From JBHEBG01 sp046557915 (lineage in GTDB: Bacteria; Bacteroidota; Bacteroidia; Flavobacteriales; Flavobacteriaceae): a DNA stretch of 64,000 bases. This document shows positions 1 to 9,278 of this stretch, in pieces; position 1 is the first letter of the stretch; each line of letters starts with the position of its first letter. Made by a program: the position numbers and the translations under genes. The notes below the pieces were generated by a model. The model searched no databases. It was not told the DNA's origin and saw only the letters and a program-made list of their open reading frames with translations. The stretch covers positions 1 to 64,000 of the forward strand of contig NZ_JBHEBG010000008.1 of the NCBI RefSeq assembly GCF_046557915.1. The letters run 5' to 3'.

Positions 1-1
1 A

Positions 2-553
2 GTGGCCGAACTTAAAACCGATGAAAAGGGATATTACGAGAAAGAGGTGGATATAGCCCTGTCTTACTTTATAAAGGCGGAAAAAGAAAAGTATGAACCC
101 GAAGATGCCTACTCCCAAAAAGGCAAACAGGAAAGGGAACATAATTTTGAACTTAACAAAAATGTAATTGATGTTAAGGAAGGCGATGATATTGCAAAAA
201 TATTCAATGTCATTATCTATTTCGATTTGGATAAATCCAACATCCGTCCGGATGCGGCACGGGAACTGGAAAAAATTATTTCCGTGATGAAACTCCATCC
301 TTCCATAAACATCGATGTAAGATCGCATACCGATAGCCGTGCCAATGATGCCTATAACATGGCATTATCCGGAAGAAGGGCCAAATCTACCATAAATTAT
401 CTGATATCTAAGGGCATTTCAAAGACCAGACTAACGAGCAAGGGCTATGGCGAAAGCCAATTGGTGAACCGTTGTTCCAACGGTGTGCCCTGTACAAAAG
501 CCGAACACCAACTCAACCGAAGAAGTGAGTTTATTGTTGAGTTTCAAAAATAA
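2..553 (+). CDS. OmpA-family peptidoglycan-binding protein, C-terminal part (5' end outside window)
   Basis: The reading frame is open at the left edge, so the true start lies outside the window. The last ~115 residues are an OmpA C-terminal domain, which anchors envelope proteins to peptidoglycan: FDLDKSNIRPDA, then IDVRSHTDSRANDAYN with the D and R residues that contact diaminopimelate in this family, then RRAKSTINYLISKGI and NRRSEFIVE at the end. The segment CSNGVPC adds a cysteine pair as in many Bacteroidetes OmpA proteins. The preceding ~70 residues are charged and hydrophilic and fit a linker. In Flavobacteria such proteins often follow PorP/SprF-like genes of the type IX secretion and gliding apparatus, but the upstream gene is not visible, so that link is inference only. 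Confidence 0.9.
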   Translation: MAELKTDEKGYYEKEVDIALSYFIKAEKEKYEPEDAYSQKGKQEREHNFELNKNVIDVKEGDDIAKIFNVIIYFDLDKSNIRPDAARELEKIISVMKLHPSINIDVRSHTDSRANDAYNMALSGRRAKSTINYLISKGISKTRLTSKGYGESQLVNRCSNGVPCTKAEHQLNRRSEFIVEFQK

Positions 554-572
554 AACCCAAAATATTCCTACA

Positions 573-1085
573 ATGCAAACACAAGAAATTTCACAAAACA
601 CGAAACACTATTTTTTGCTCTACCTGCAAAAACTACTGCTCTTGAGAAACAATAAATTTGAAGGGGAAAATGGTTTGCTCCATAACGGCTATCCAAAGGA
701 TGCCGCAATTGTAGATCCCAATGAAGATTTATTGGAGGATAATAGCGGCCTCCTGATAAGGTACTATATAAACCAGTATTGCCATTTGAAGGTAATGGAT
801 TATGAATTGATTCCAAACGGAGAATTCATAGAAGAAAAATCTAACGGGATAGACCCCACACAACGACGTTTCTATTATACACTTTTAGATCATAAGCAGA
901 ATATCGTAGACATAAAAAGTTTAATGGTATTGAATAACTTTCCTTTCTTGGACAGTGACTTTTTTGAAATTAGTATCCCCCTGAGAAATAGGGCAAAACG
1001 AATAAAAATCTATAGGGGTGATAATCTGCTTATATCGCACTTTATCCCAACATCCGAATTAAAACTAAACATATATCAAGGCTAA
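573..1085 (+). CDS. Hypothetical protein (170 aa)
   Basis: I do not recognise this protein. I chose the ATG at 573 because an upstream in-frame start at 483 would overlap the OmpA gene by 70 bp; 573 lies 19 bp after its stop codon. The product is soluble-looking, without signal peptide or membrane segment, and mixes charged and aromatic residues (YYTLLDHKQNIVDIKSLM, SDFFEISIPLRNRAKRIKIY). The C-terminal half has the alternating pattern of beta strands. It may be co-transcribed with the OmpA gene. No function is proposed. Confidence 0.65.
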   Translation: MQTQEISQNTKHYFLLYLQKLLLLRNNKFEGENGLLHNGYPKDAAIVDPNEDLLEDNSGLLIRYYINQYCHLKVMDYELIPNGEFIEEKSNGIDPTQRRFYYTLLDHKQNIVDIKSLMVLNNFPFLDSDFFEISIPLRNRAKRIKIYRGDNLLISHFIPTSELKLNIYQG

Positions 1086-1153
1086 ATTTGTCTTTTTTCT
1101 TTATACAAACCCTAGCAGCACTATACGCAATAAAAAGTTTTTAATACGGTACT

Positions 1154-1516
1154 ATGTTTGAAACAAAAGGAAATTTTATAATCTATGACAAGCAAGGGCC
1201 TTTGGGCAATGTAATAAGGCACTCTTTAAAGAAAACAAATATTAATGTGCACCGTTATAAACGGATTTCGAGCATTACCAATTTCATAAGTTTAAGGCCC
1301 AAGGCAAACTTTCTTTTTATACTGTTTGTCTTTAACGAAGAGTACGAGTTAATTGATTGTCTTGAATTGGCTAAATTTAACATCCCCATTGTCTTTGCGC
1401 CCACTAATAAGAACAGTTATAAAAACATATGTAAGATGAAAGGAATTGAAGTTATGGACGTCTCAACAAGTAAGATCGAGTATGTTTCCCAGATTGTTAA
1501 CTTTTTAAAACTATAA
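1154..1516 (+). CDS. Hypothetical protein, possibly a degenerate receiver-like domain (120 aa)
   Basis: Small soluble protein of 120 aa. The order of predicted strands and helices resembles a CheY-like fold: an N-terminal strand (NFIIYDKQGPLGNVIRHSLKK), a hydrophobic strand at the centre (NFLFILFVFNEEYE), a strand with IPIVFAPTNKN, and GIEVMDVSTSK near the end, where a receiver would have its K-P loop. The acidic pocket and the phospho-accepting Asp of true receivers are absent: the central strand ends in FNEE instead of DxxMP. It sits 100 bp before a genuine LytTR response regulator. The receiver comparison is my inference from the residue pattern; a plain hypothetical protein is the safe call. 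Confidence 0.6.
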   Translation: MFETKGNFIIYDKQGPLGNVIRHSLKKTNINVHRYKRISSITNFISLRPKANFLFILFVFNEEYELIDCLELAKFNIPIVFAPTNKNSYKNICKMKGIEVMDVSTSKIEYVSQIVNFLKL

Positions 1517-1617
1517 TTATATAATTAAAAGTGCATTTTTTCGTTAGGTATGTGGGAATTGTCCCCATAATATGTTAACCCCATTACTATAATGTATTTT
1601 TTCCCAAATTTTTTATC

Positions 1618-2370
1618 ATGACCATTGTACTAATAGATGATGATATATCTGACATAGAATATTGTAAGGAGTTGTTGTCCAAAAACTTTGATGGTTTTGA
1701 CACACTAGAATACTTTACCGACCCTTTAAAAGGGCTCGAATATTTAAACGAGCATAAACCAGATTTGCTCATTGTAGATGTTGAAATGCCCAATCTAAGT
1801 GGTCTAAACCTCTTAAAAGATCTAAAATCTCCAAATACAGAAGTGGTTTTTTGTACATCACATGATAAATTTGCCATTGACGCCTATCGACATTTTGCAC
1901 TTGGATTTTTACTTAAACCGTATAATGAAACCGAATTCATCGCTATTATTACAAAGGCCTTACATAGATTAGGGAGTAGTAAAAAAGAACCCGTAAACAA
2001 TAAATTGCTTTTGGACACCTTGGCATTGGAGAATAAAAAAATTGCAATTCCAACTTTGGGCTGCACCTATTTTTCAAAAATCATGGATATTGTTCGTTTA
2101 GAGAGTGTTGATAGCTATGCGAAAATTCATCTAACCGATGGAAATATACATATTAGTTCTTATGGGATTAAATTTTTCGAGAATTCCCTAACACCACCTT
2201 TGTTTTTTAGGGTGCACAAGTCGCATTTGGTTAACGTAAAGAAAATAACAAAGTTTTTTCCTGATGGAACCCTGGTTCTGGATACGGGAGAACGTATTCC
2301 CGTAGCAAGAAGAAGAAGGGCAGGTCTATTGGAGCTTTTTAATGGCCAAAGTACAAGCGTATTGAATTAA
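1618..2370 (+). CDS. LytTR-family two-component response regulator
   Basis: Response regulator of 250 aa. Residues 1-~120 form a receiver domain: acidic triplet D7-D8-D9, phospho-acceptor D54 in IVDVEMPNLSG, T80 in FCTSHD, and the conserved K100 in FLLKPYN. Residues ~145-245 form a LytTR DNA-binding domain (RLESVDSYAKIHLTDG, FFRVHKSHLVNVKKI, ARRRRAGL). In this family phosphorylation by a LytS-type kinase controls binding to direct repeats upstream of target genes. The gene converges on the sensor kinase at 2367-5537, and the two stop codons overlap within TTAA (2367-2370). That kinase and its paralog at 6120-9278 are the obvious partners, and no second regulator is present nearby. Confidence 0.93.
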   Translation: MTIVLIDDDISDIEYCKELLSKNFDGFDTLEYFTDPLKGLEYLNEHKPDLLIVDVEMPNLSGLNLLKDLKSPNTEVVFCTSHDKFAIDAYRHFALGFLLKPYNETEFIAIITKALHRLGSSKKEPVNNKLLLDTLALENKKIAIPTLGCTYFSKIMDIVRLESVDSYAKIHLTDGNIHISSYGIKFFENSLTPPLFFRVHKSHLVNVKKITKFFPDGTLVLDTGERIPVARRRRAGLLELFNGQSTSVLN

Positions 2371-5300
2371 ATTGAGAAAGATTCCTCCTTATATGGAATC
2401 TTAATAGTTACTTGGGTTCCTGTTTTTATTCCATCCCCTAGATCTTTCGTGGCAATTTCATAACCAAATTCTTTTTTATGTATTTGGTTCAATAGCTTTA
2501 ATCTTTCGTATAATATTTGTGTTGCATACGACTGATGGCCCTCTTGGGGTTCCCGATTCTTTTTTGCTTCCAAAAGCCCTATCCCGTCATCTTCCATTGT
2601 AAGTATCAACTGTTTTGTGGCTATAGATCTTTCGATTTTTATCAATATTGATTTCTCCTTTTTATCGTCTGCAAAACCATGTACGATGGAGTTTTCCACT
2701 ATAGGTTGTAAGACCATGGACGGGATAAAAGTATCTTCCAGATCAATATTCGACCCACATTGGATCGTTAAAACAATTTCGTTTCCACTCTCCGTATTGG
2801 TTAAGTCCACATAACTCTTTATGTACTGTATTTCCTTTGAAAGAAGAATACGGTCATTTCTGGTCATATCCAAGGTAAGTCGCATAAGCCCGGAAAAAGT
2901 AGCTACATATTTCTCTAGTTCAAATAATTTAGCGGTTTGTACTTTTTTTCTTATCCTATTTAGCATATTAAATAGAAAATGGGGGTTCATCTGGGTCCTC
3001 AATGCCTTTCGCTCCAATTCTACCATTGCCAGGTGTAGGTTGAATTTTTTACGTTCCTTGGAACTGTAGCTTACCATACCGAAAAGCAATATTCCCAGCA
3101 GCAATAGCGCTGTAACGGTCCTAACCCAGGGCCGCTTATAAAAAACTTGCGCCACATGCATATCATATTGCAATTCATTGGATGATTCAATACCGGTAGA
3201 ATTTAATCCCTTGATTCTCAAAACATAATCTCCCGGGGGTAACGATAACAATTTTAAAGTGGTCTGGTTCCCCAAATTAACCCAATCATCGGTAAGCCCG
3301 TCCAATTTATAGGCATATTTGTTAATGCTTGTGTTAAAACAGTCATTGATGCTATAAGATACCGAAAACGAATTTTTGTTATAGGGCAGGCTAAAGCTGT
3401 AATTCCCCATGTTCAAAACATCAAGCTCCACATCCTTTTTTTCATCGATACTATAATATTCGAATTTGGTAGGGAGGATCCTAATTTCTTGAGATGAGAC
3501 TGTATCATCAATACTGTCAAAAGCGATCAATCCCCTAATACCTCCAAAGAACAACTTGCCTGTTGAAGTGCTGTAATAAGAATTTTGATTGAAATCATTA
3601 AATATGAGGCCGTCTTCCACATAAAATGAGGTGATCTTTTTTAAATCTTTTTCATACCTGTAAAGACCATCATAGGTGCTGAACCACACATTTTCATTGG
3701 CATCCTCTAAAATTCCCACGGCGTTTAAATTGGTGAGGCCATCCGCCAAGTCTATTACTGTTGCTTTTTCTAGATCCTTATCCAAATAAACAGCTCCCTT
3801 ATCGGTACCCAACCATACATTTTCTTGCCGATCTGTTAAAATCGAATATATCTTGTTCGTAGGAAGGGTAAATCCATTATGGTTAGGGTCATTTTTGAGG
3901 TGTAAAAAAGTATTGGAATCCAAATTCTGTATAATCAGTCCGTTCGCATCGGTACCAATAAAGAGTTTATCCCCGGTTCTGTGAAGATCCCTAATAAAAA
4001 GCTCTTCATTGTTCGCCACTGGCATAAAGGGAAGCTCACGGAACTTTTTTTGTCTAAGGTTGAATTCCTGCAGACCAAAATTACTGGCGAGCAACAAAGT
4101 AGAGTCCGAATGTTGTAGAATATCATAGTATCGCAATTGACCCAATTCCCAGTCTTTATCGAAGTGGTATTGCCCAATGATCTTTTCCGAAAGAAAATTT
4201 ATCTCGGTAACCAAGCGGTTTTCACCTAGGCACCAAGCCGTGGAATCGCTGGCTTTTAAAAAAGACCTGAGGTAATTTAAGGTAGGAAAAACATTTTTCG
4301 TTACGTAGGGGCTTTGACTATATTCATTTTCTGATGGTGTAATCTTAAAAACACCCGAATAGGAAGCGGCAAGCATCTCATCATCTGGAAGCTCTAGCAA
4401 CCCTCTCATGCTTATAACTCGCTTATCTTTGTGGTAAAGGATCCTGTCAAAATTGTTCTTGCTGAACTTTATTTTACTGATACGATCGTAATTGCTTACA
4501 TAAATGACATCGTTTTCATCAATGATTAGGTCCTCAATCCAAAAGGGAAACGGAATCTCATATGTTTTTTTTAGATTGAATTTCCCTTCTATTTCAACCA
4601 TTTTATACAGCGCTAGTTTCTTTCCAAGACCATCAATTCCGATGAGATCTGCATAGTCTTTGAGTATTGGATTGCTGTCTTTGGTAATAGGGATCATTTC
4701 CTGAAAAGGCAGATTAAGTACTTGTAAATTCAGGTCTTCAATAAAATAGCTTTCAAAGACTTTTCCTCCATAGGTAAACTGAGTTTCTTTAGACTTGGGA
4801 AGGAGTTCCCCGTTAGGGGTGATTAGGATTCCATCCCCACCATTGAAAGTCCATTCGGGATGAAAATAGCCCATCATTTCATAATCTTTTGTAGAAGTGT
4901 AATCCGCAATTAAACTGATTTCTCCCTTTTCAAGAATAAACAATTTACGCCCTTGCCTACAAAGGATTTTATCGCAGTCAATCATTTTTTCAAAAAACAA
5001 AAACTCCCTTTTATAATAGTCAGATAAAGCATAGGTTGGTTTAAGGGCCTCTATTCGATATTCTTCTACTACATAGGAAGGATCAACTTTTAAAATAACG
5101 TTGTCCGCCCCAACGATCCATAAATTTCCATGGCAATCTTCGATATAGGAGTTTCCCGAAAGATTTTCTCCTCGTAAAATTGGTTTGAACTTTACGTGAT
5201 TAAAACTATCGTCCAAACCTGTGTCGGATACGAAAATTCCGGTCTGGGTCGAAACCCACATCCTTTGTTGGCTATCAATAAAAATCGTGAATGCTATTTT

Positions 5301-5537
5301 AGGCGGGTTATCTCCTTTTTCATCCAAAAATGTTGACAGCACACTATGGGTCTCAAAATCCTTTACAACCCCGTTATTCGTAGAATACCATAGAAACCCA
5401 TCATGATCTACCTGCATTACATTGATGTCCTTATGGGATTCCCCATTGGCATTGATTTCAATATCTCGAATTGTATATTCTTGTGCGTACAATAGGGTAC
5501 TGAAAATTAGGGAGTATAGAAGAAGGGAAAATTTCAT
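2367..5537 (-). CDS. Propeller-type sensor histidine kinase, paralog 1
   Basis: Membrane sensor kinase of 1056 aa. A Sec signal peptide (MKFSLLLYSLIFSTLLYAQ) is followed by a long periplasmic region with two-component-regulator propeller repeats (DGFLWYSTNNGVV, RMWVSTQTGIFV, NVWLGTDKGAVYL, NVWFSTYDGLYRY) and a Y_Y_Y domain (YAYKLDGLTDDWV, LPPGDYVLRIKG). One membrane helix lies at about 803-822. The cytoplasmic part is of the LytS/His_kinase type, with the phosphorylated His in MNPHFLFN (~851), the N box QPIVENSIVHG (~946) and the G box EDDGIGL. Such kinases sense oligosaccharides in gut Bacteroides; the ligand here is unknown. It differs from the paralog at 6120-9278 in the propeller, but the first 36 residues are identical. 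It probably signals to the LytTR regulator it converges with. Confidence 0.93.
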   Translation of the reverse strand: MKFSLLLYSLIFSTLLYAQEYTIRDIEINANGESHKDINVMQVDHDGFLWYSTNNGVVKDFETHSVLSTFLDEKGDNPPKIAFTIFIDSQQRMWVSTQTGIFVSDTGLDDSFNHVKFKPILRGENLSGNSYIEDCHGNLWIVGADNVILKVDPSYVVEEYRIEALKPTYALSDYYKREFLFFEKMIDCDKILCRQGRKLFILEKGEISLIADYTSTKDYEMMGYFHPEWTFNGGDGILITPNGELLPKSKETQFTYGGKVFESYFIEDLNLQVLNLPFQEMIPITKDSNPILKDYADLIGIDGLGKKLALYKMVEIEGKFNLKKTYEIPFPFWIEDLIIDENDVIYVSNYDRISKIKFSKNNFDRILYHKDKRVISMRGLLELPDDEMLAASYSGVFKITPSENEYSQSPYVTKNVFPTLNYLRSFLKASDSTAWCLGENRLVTEINFLSEKIIGQYHFDKDWELGQLRYYDILQHSDSTLLLASNFGLQEFNLRQKKFRELPFMPVANNEELFIRDLHRTGDKLFIGTDANGLIIQNLDSNTFLHLKNDPNHNGFTLPTNKIYSILTDRQENVWLGTDKGAVYLDKDLEKATVIDLADGLTNLNAVGILEDANENVWFSTYDGLYRYEKDLKKITSFYVEDGLIFNDFNQNSYYSTSTGKLFFGGIRGLIAFDSIDDTVSSQEIRILPTKFEYYSIDEKKDVELDVLNMGNYSFSLPYNKNSFSVSYSINDCFNTSINKYAYKLDGLTDDWVNLGNQTTLKLLSLPPGDYVLRIKGLNSTGIESSNELQYDMHVAQVFYKRPWVRTVTALLLLGILLFGMVSYSSKERKKFNLHLAMVELERKALRTQMNPHFLFNMLNRIRKKVQTAKLFELEKYVATFSGLMRLTLDMTRNDRILLSKEIQYIKSYVDLTNTESGNEIVLTIQCGSNIDLEDTFIPSMVLQPIVENSIVHGFADDKKEKSILIKIERSIATKQLILTMEDDGIGLLEAKKNREPQEGHQSYATQILYERLKLLNQIHKKEFGYEIATKDLGDGIKTGTQVTIKIPYKEESFSI

Positions 5538-5817
5538 TCTTTTGGCTAGCGCTTGGTTTATAAACTTTAAACAGCTTACCAGGTTTTGGATATCCTTATT
5601 ACAAATGACTTGCCCAATATGGTTAGTACTGCTACAACAATCCTATCCTTGATAACAATTTAATCTTTGTTATATAATTCTTGTAAGGTTAAATTAAAAC
5701 AATTTATGGACAAAAGCTAATCTATATAACAGGACCAAAAAATGGACATATACATGGTAAAAAAGATATATGACGCTTTTTCGTTAGTAGTATGGCTTTA
5801 GACCAAAGTATGTTTTC
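5538..5817 (-). promoter_or_regulatory. Upstream region of kinase 1, nearly identical to that of kinase 2
   Basis: The 280 bp between the kinase 1 start and the remnant of the upstream gene match 9279-9558 at all but 5 positions by my count. No clear TTG-N17-19-TAnnTTTG promoter is visible on the minus strand. An 11-mer TTTTTCGTTAG (plus strand, 5777-5787) recurs at 9518-9528 and also, outside the duplication, at 1537-1547 upstream of the response regulator. That both paralogs share an almost identical leader implies that they are expressed alike; this is inference. Confidence 0.5.
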
Positions 5818-5948
5818 CTATTCATCCAATAGCTCTAACGTTACCAAATAGGTACAATGATCCGAGGCGTAAGTGTCCGCTATGACCTTACGTTTCAAAA
5901 CCCGCCACCGGTTCTTTGGATAGCACATCACATAGTCAATTTTTGCCT
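5818..5948 (-). pseudogene. 3' remnant of the exported endonuclease/exonuclease/phosphatase gene
   Basis: The last ~43 codons match the C-terminus of the complete gene at 9559-10368 (AKIDYVMCYPKNRWRVLKRK and the catalytic SDH triad region), with 3 base differences by my count; one changes an Ala to Thr after the SDHC motif. Homology stops abruptly at 5948, inside the gene. The reading frame continues upstream into unrelated unique sequence to a possible ATG at 6114, giving a 98-aa chimera without a nuclease core. I call it a by-product of the tandem duplication, not a functional enzyme. Confidence 0.85.
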
Positions 5949-6122
5949 GGAGATTGATGGATTTATATCCTAATGCTAAGGTAGTAGACTTTTGTTCGGC
6001 AACAGACATACCGACCAAAAAACAACATTGAATTATAAAGCAATTTTTATCTGGAACAGCGCTCATAACGGACATTGGCAGTTCTAAATCCCAAAACCCA
6101 TGTTCACAAGCCACTTAAGTCA
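5949..6122. other. Unique 174-bp junction between the two duplicated units
   Basis: This DNA is not part of either copy of the duplication. On the minus strand it is open in one frame and fused to the phosphatase remnant, but the encoded residues (for example MSVAEQKSTTLALGYKSIN) resemble nothing I recognise. It may be a trace of the sequence once present at the recombination point. I see no terminal inverted repeats or transposase motif in it. Confidence 0.5.
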
Positions 6123-9100
6123 ATATGGAATTTTAATGGTTACTTGGGTCCCTGTTTTTATTCCATCCCCTAGATCTTTCGTTGTAATTTCATAACCAAA
6201 TTCTTTTTTACGTATTTGGTTCAAAAGCTTTAATCTTTCGTATAATATTTGTGTTGCATACGACTGATGGTCCTCATTGGGTTCCCGATTCTTTTTTGCT
6301 TCCCAAACTCCTATTCCGTTATCTTCTATAGTCAGTATCAATTGTTTTGTGGCCGTAGATCTTTCAATTTTCATCAATATTGATTTCTCCTTTTCATCGT
6401 CTGCAAAACCATGCACAATGGAGTTTTCCACTATAGGCTGTAAGACCATGGAAGGGATAAAAGTATCTTGCATATCAATATTTGGTTCGCATTGGATTAC
6501 CAAATTTATTTTGTGCTCACTTTTCGTATTTGTTAGTTCAACATAATTTTTGATGTATTTTATTTCCTTGGAGAGCAAAATATTTTCTTTTCTGGTTAAA
6601 TCCAAGGTAAGCCGCATAAGGGTGGAAAAACTTGTGATATAGCTATCCAACTTGGCCAACTTGCCGTCTTTCACCGTTTTTCTTATTCCATTCAAAGCAT
6701 TGAATATAAAATGTGGATTCATTTGCGCCCTTAATGTTTTTCGTTCCAATTCTATCAGAGTAAGGCGTAATTCATGTTTTTTCCGCTCCCTTATGGTAAT
6801 GTTCAACAAAACCAATGCTGCTATGCCAAGTAAAAAAAGTACCACGAGGGACTGAAACCAGGGCCGTTTGTAAAAAACTTGCGCTACATGTATATCATAT
6901 TGCAATTCATTGGATGATTCTATACCGGTAGAATTTAATCCTTTGATTTTCAAAATATAATTTCCCGGAGGTATGGATAATAATTTTAAAGTGGTCTGAC
7001 CCCCTAAATCTACCCAATCATCGGTAAGCCCGTCCAATTTATAGGCATATTGGTTGTTATCGGTATTATAGCAGTCATTGATGCTATATGATACCGAAAA
7101 TGAATTTTTATCATAGGGTAAATTAAAACTGTAGTTCCCCATGTTCAAAACATCAAGCTTCGCTTCTTGTTCTTTATCGGTATCATAATATTCGAATTTG
7201 GTAGGGAGGATCCTAATTTTTTGGGATTTTCCACCATCATCAATACTGTCAAAGGCGATCAACCCCTTAACTCCTCCAAAGAACAACCTGCCCGTTGAAG
7301 ATTTGTAATATGAAATTTGATTGAAATCGTTAAAGGTCAGGCCGTCCTCCACATAGAACGTAGTAATTTTTTTAGAACTTTTCCCATACCTATAAAGACC
7401 ATTATGTGTGCTGAACCACATATTTCCATTCGCACCCTCCAAAATTCCTACTACGTTTAAGTTAGTGAGGTCATCCGTTCCATTTATTACTGTTATTTTT
7501 TTTAGGTCCTTATCCAAATAAACAGCCCCCTTATCCGTTCCTAACCATATGTTTTCTTGCCCATCTACGTAAACCGCATGGACCTTATTAGTGGGAAGGG
7601 TCAATCGCCCGTTGGTTGGGTCGTTGTTTAAGTGCAAAAAGGTATCGGAGTCTAGATCCTGTATAACCAGTCCGTTCGCATCGGTGCCAATTAAGAGTCT
7701 GTCCTTGGTCTTGTGAAGATCCCAAACAAAAAGTTCCCGATTGTTCGTTATGGACGGAATAAGCAGTTCACGGAATTTACTTTGCAAGATGTTGAATTCA
7801 TGAAGGCCATAATGACTGGCTAGCAATAGTGTGGAGTCCGAAGATTTTACAATATCATAATAGTGCAAACTTGGCAATCTCCAGTGCGAGTTAAAGACAT
7901 GAATCTCTTCGATCTTGTTTTTAAGAAAATTGATTTTCCAAAGCCCTTTGCTCTCTCCGAGGCACCAAGCCGTGGAATCGCTCTCTTTTGCAAAAGATTT
8001 CATGAAATTCAGGGAAGGAAAAACATTTTCCGTTTTGTAAAGACTTTCACCATAGCCATTACCACCCGATGGAGAAAGCTTAAAGATTCCTTCAGTGGTA
8101 GCGGCAAGGATTTTTTCATTAGGGAGCTCCACAAATCCCCTTACATCAATCTTTTGATCTTCGTAACGATCAAGGATTCCATCAAAATTACTCTTTCTGA
8201 ACTTTATTTTACGGATTCGGTCATGGCAGCTTACATATGTAACGCCATTTTTATCGACTGCAACATCATCGATTAAATCTGGGAATGGAATTTCATATAC
8301 TTTTTTTAAATGAAGACTTCCGTTTATTTCAACCATTTTGAATAACTTCAAGGTCTTTCCAAAGTCATCGATACCGATAAGATCGGCATAACTTTTTAAT
8401 AAAGGATTGTCGTCCGAAATAAGGATCATTTCTTGAAAGGGTAGATTAAGCACCTGTACGTCCAAATCTTTTATGAAATGGGTCTTATAAATTGCTCCCT
8501 TATAGGCATACTGTGTTTCTATGGATTCCGGAAGAAGGTCGCCATTATCCGTAATCAAAAGGCCGTCACCTCCATTACGTGGCCATTCTGGATGATTATA
8601 AGGGCTCTCTTCATAATTTAATGTAGCGGTAAAATCTGCCATTAAAGCCGTCTTCCCTTTGTCCAGGACAAACAGTTTACGCCCCTGTCTAATCAAAAAT
8701 TTATCGCAGCCGATCCTTCTTTCAAAATGCAGAAAGTTCCTTAAAAAATATGTTGCATACACATCTCTAGGTTCAATTCCGGGAATCTGATACTCCGTAA
8801 CTTCGAAAGAGGGGTCCACTTTTAAAATAATATTGTTCACAGGGCCGCCAGCAACAATCCACAGGTTTCCATTGCAATCTTCGATAAAAGAGTTCGCCTG
8901 CAGTTCCCTTCCCTTTAAAAATAGCTTGAATTCTATGTGATTAAAACTAACATCCAAAGTTTCAGTGGATACGAAAATTCCTGTTATGGCGGATACCCAT
9001 ACCCTTTGCTTGCTATCAATAAAAAACCCATATATAAGTTTAGGCAAGTTATCTGCGTTTTCATCCAAAAATGTTGACAGCACACTATGGGTCTCAAAGT

Positions 9101-9278
9101 CCTTTACAATGCCATTATAGGTAGAATACCATAGAAACCCGTCATCATCCATCTGTAAGTAATTCTTGTATTTATGGGATTCCCCATTAGCATTGATTTC
9201 AATATCTCGAATTGTATATTCTTGCGCGTACAAAAGGGTACTGAAAATTAGGGAGTATAGGAGAAGGGAAAATTTCAT
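6120..9278 (-). CDS. Propeller-type sensor histidine kinase, paralog 2
   Basis: Membrane sensor kinase of 1052 aa with the same plan as its neighbour: signal peptide (MKFSLLLYSLIFSTLLYAQ), periplasmic propeller repeats (DGFLWYSTYNGIV, RVWVSAITGIFV, NIWLGTDKGAVYL, NMWFSTHNGLYRY), Y_Y_Y domain (YAYKLDGLTDDWV, IPPGNYILKIKG), one membrane helix, and a LytS-type kinase module with MNPHFIFN (His at ~855), N box QPIVENSIVHG and G box EDNGIGV. It lacks the 8-residue tail of paralog 1. Loop residues in the propeller differ clearly from paralog 1 (for example an inserted GGPVNN near residue 146), as expected if the two bind different glycans. No response regulator gene is adjacent; it may share the LytTR regulator at 1618-2370. 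Confidence 0.92.
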   Translation of the reverse strand: MKFSLLLYSLIFSTLLYAQEYTIRDIEINANGESHKYKNYLQMDDDGFLWYSTYNGIVKDFETHSVLSTFLDENADNLPKLIYGFFIDSKQRVWVSAITGIFVSTETLDVSFNHIEFKLFLKGRELQANSFIEDCNGNLWIVAGGPVNNIILKVDPSFEVTEYQIPGIEPRDVYATYFLRNFLHFERRIGCDKFLIRQGRKLFVLDKGKTALMADFTATLNYEESPYNHPEWPRNGGDGLLITDNGDLLPESIETQYAYKGAIYKTHFIKDLDVQVLNLPFQEMILISDDNPLLKSYADLIGIDDFGKTLKLFKMVEINGSLHLKKVYEIPFPDLIDDVAVDKNGVTYVSCHDRIRKIKFRKSNFDGILDRYEDQKIDVRGFVELPNEKILAATTEGIFKLSPSGGNGYGESLYKTENVFPSLNFMKSFAKESDSTAWCLGESKGLWKINFLKNKIEEIHVFNSHWRLPSLHYYDIVKSSDSTLLLASHYGLHEFNILQSKFRELLIPSITNNRELFVWDLHKTKDRLLIGTDANGLVIQDLDSDTFLHLNNDPTNGRLTLPTNKVHAVYVDGQENIWLGTDKGAVYLDKDLKKITVINGTDDLTNLNVVGILEGANGNMWFSTHNGLYRYGKSSKKITTFYVEDGLTFNDFNQISYYKSSTGRLFFGGVKGLIAFDSIDDGGKSQKIRILPTKFEYYDTDKEQEAKLDVLNMGNYSFNLPYDKNSFSVSYSINDCYNTDNNQYAYKLDGLTDDWVDLGGQTTLKLLSIPPGNYILKIKGLNSTGIESSNELQYDIHVAQVFYKRPWFQSLVVLFLLGIAALVLLNITIRERKKHELRLTLIELERKTLRAQMNPHFIFNALNGIRKTVKDGKLAKLDSYITSFSTLMRLTLDLTRKENILLSKEIKYIKNYVELTNTKSEHKINLVIQCEPNIDMQDTFIPSMVLQPIVENSIVHGFADDEKEKSILMKIERSTATKQLILTIEDNGIGVWEAKKNREPNEDHQSYATQILYERLKLLNQIRKKEFGYEITTKDLGDGIKTGTQVTIKIPY

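Larger units (their letters stand above)
2391..5948. repeat. Tandem duplication, copy 1 (kinase, promoter region and 3' end of the upstream gene)
   Basis: This stretch is repeated in the same orientation at 6123-9689, with an offset of about 3.74 kb. Within copy 1 lie almost all of kinase 1, its 280-bp upstream region and the last ~130 bp of the exported phosphatase/nuclease gene that stands complete beside copy 2. The upstream region is nearly identical between copies (I count 5 differences in 280 bp), whereas the kinase coding middle is much more diverged. The two copies are separated by 174 bp of unique DNA. Confidence 0.9.

Noticed and set aside
5422..5652. Open frame of 76 aa on the plus strand, nearly repeated at 9166-9393
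   Set aside because: It is antisense to the kinase 5' end and leader and repeats only because the DNA is duplicated; no plausible protein features.
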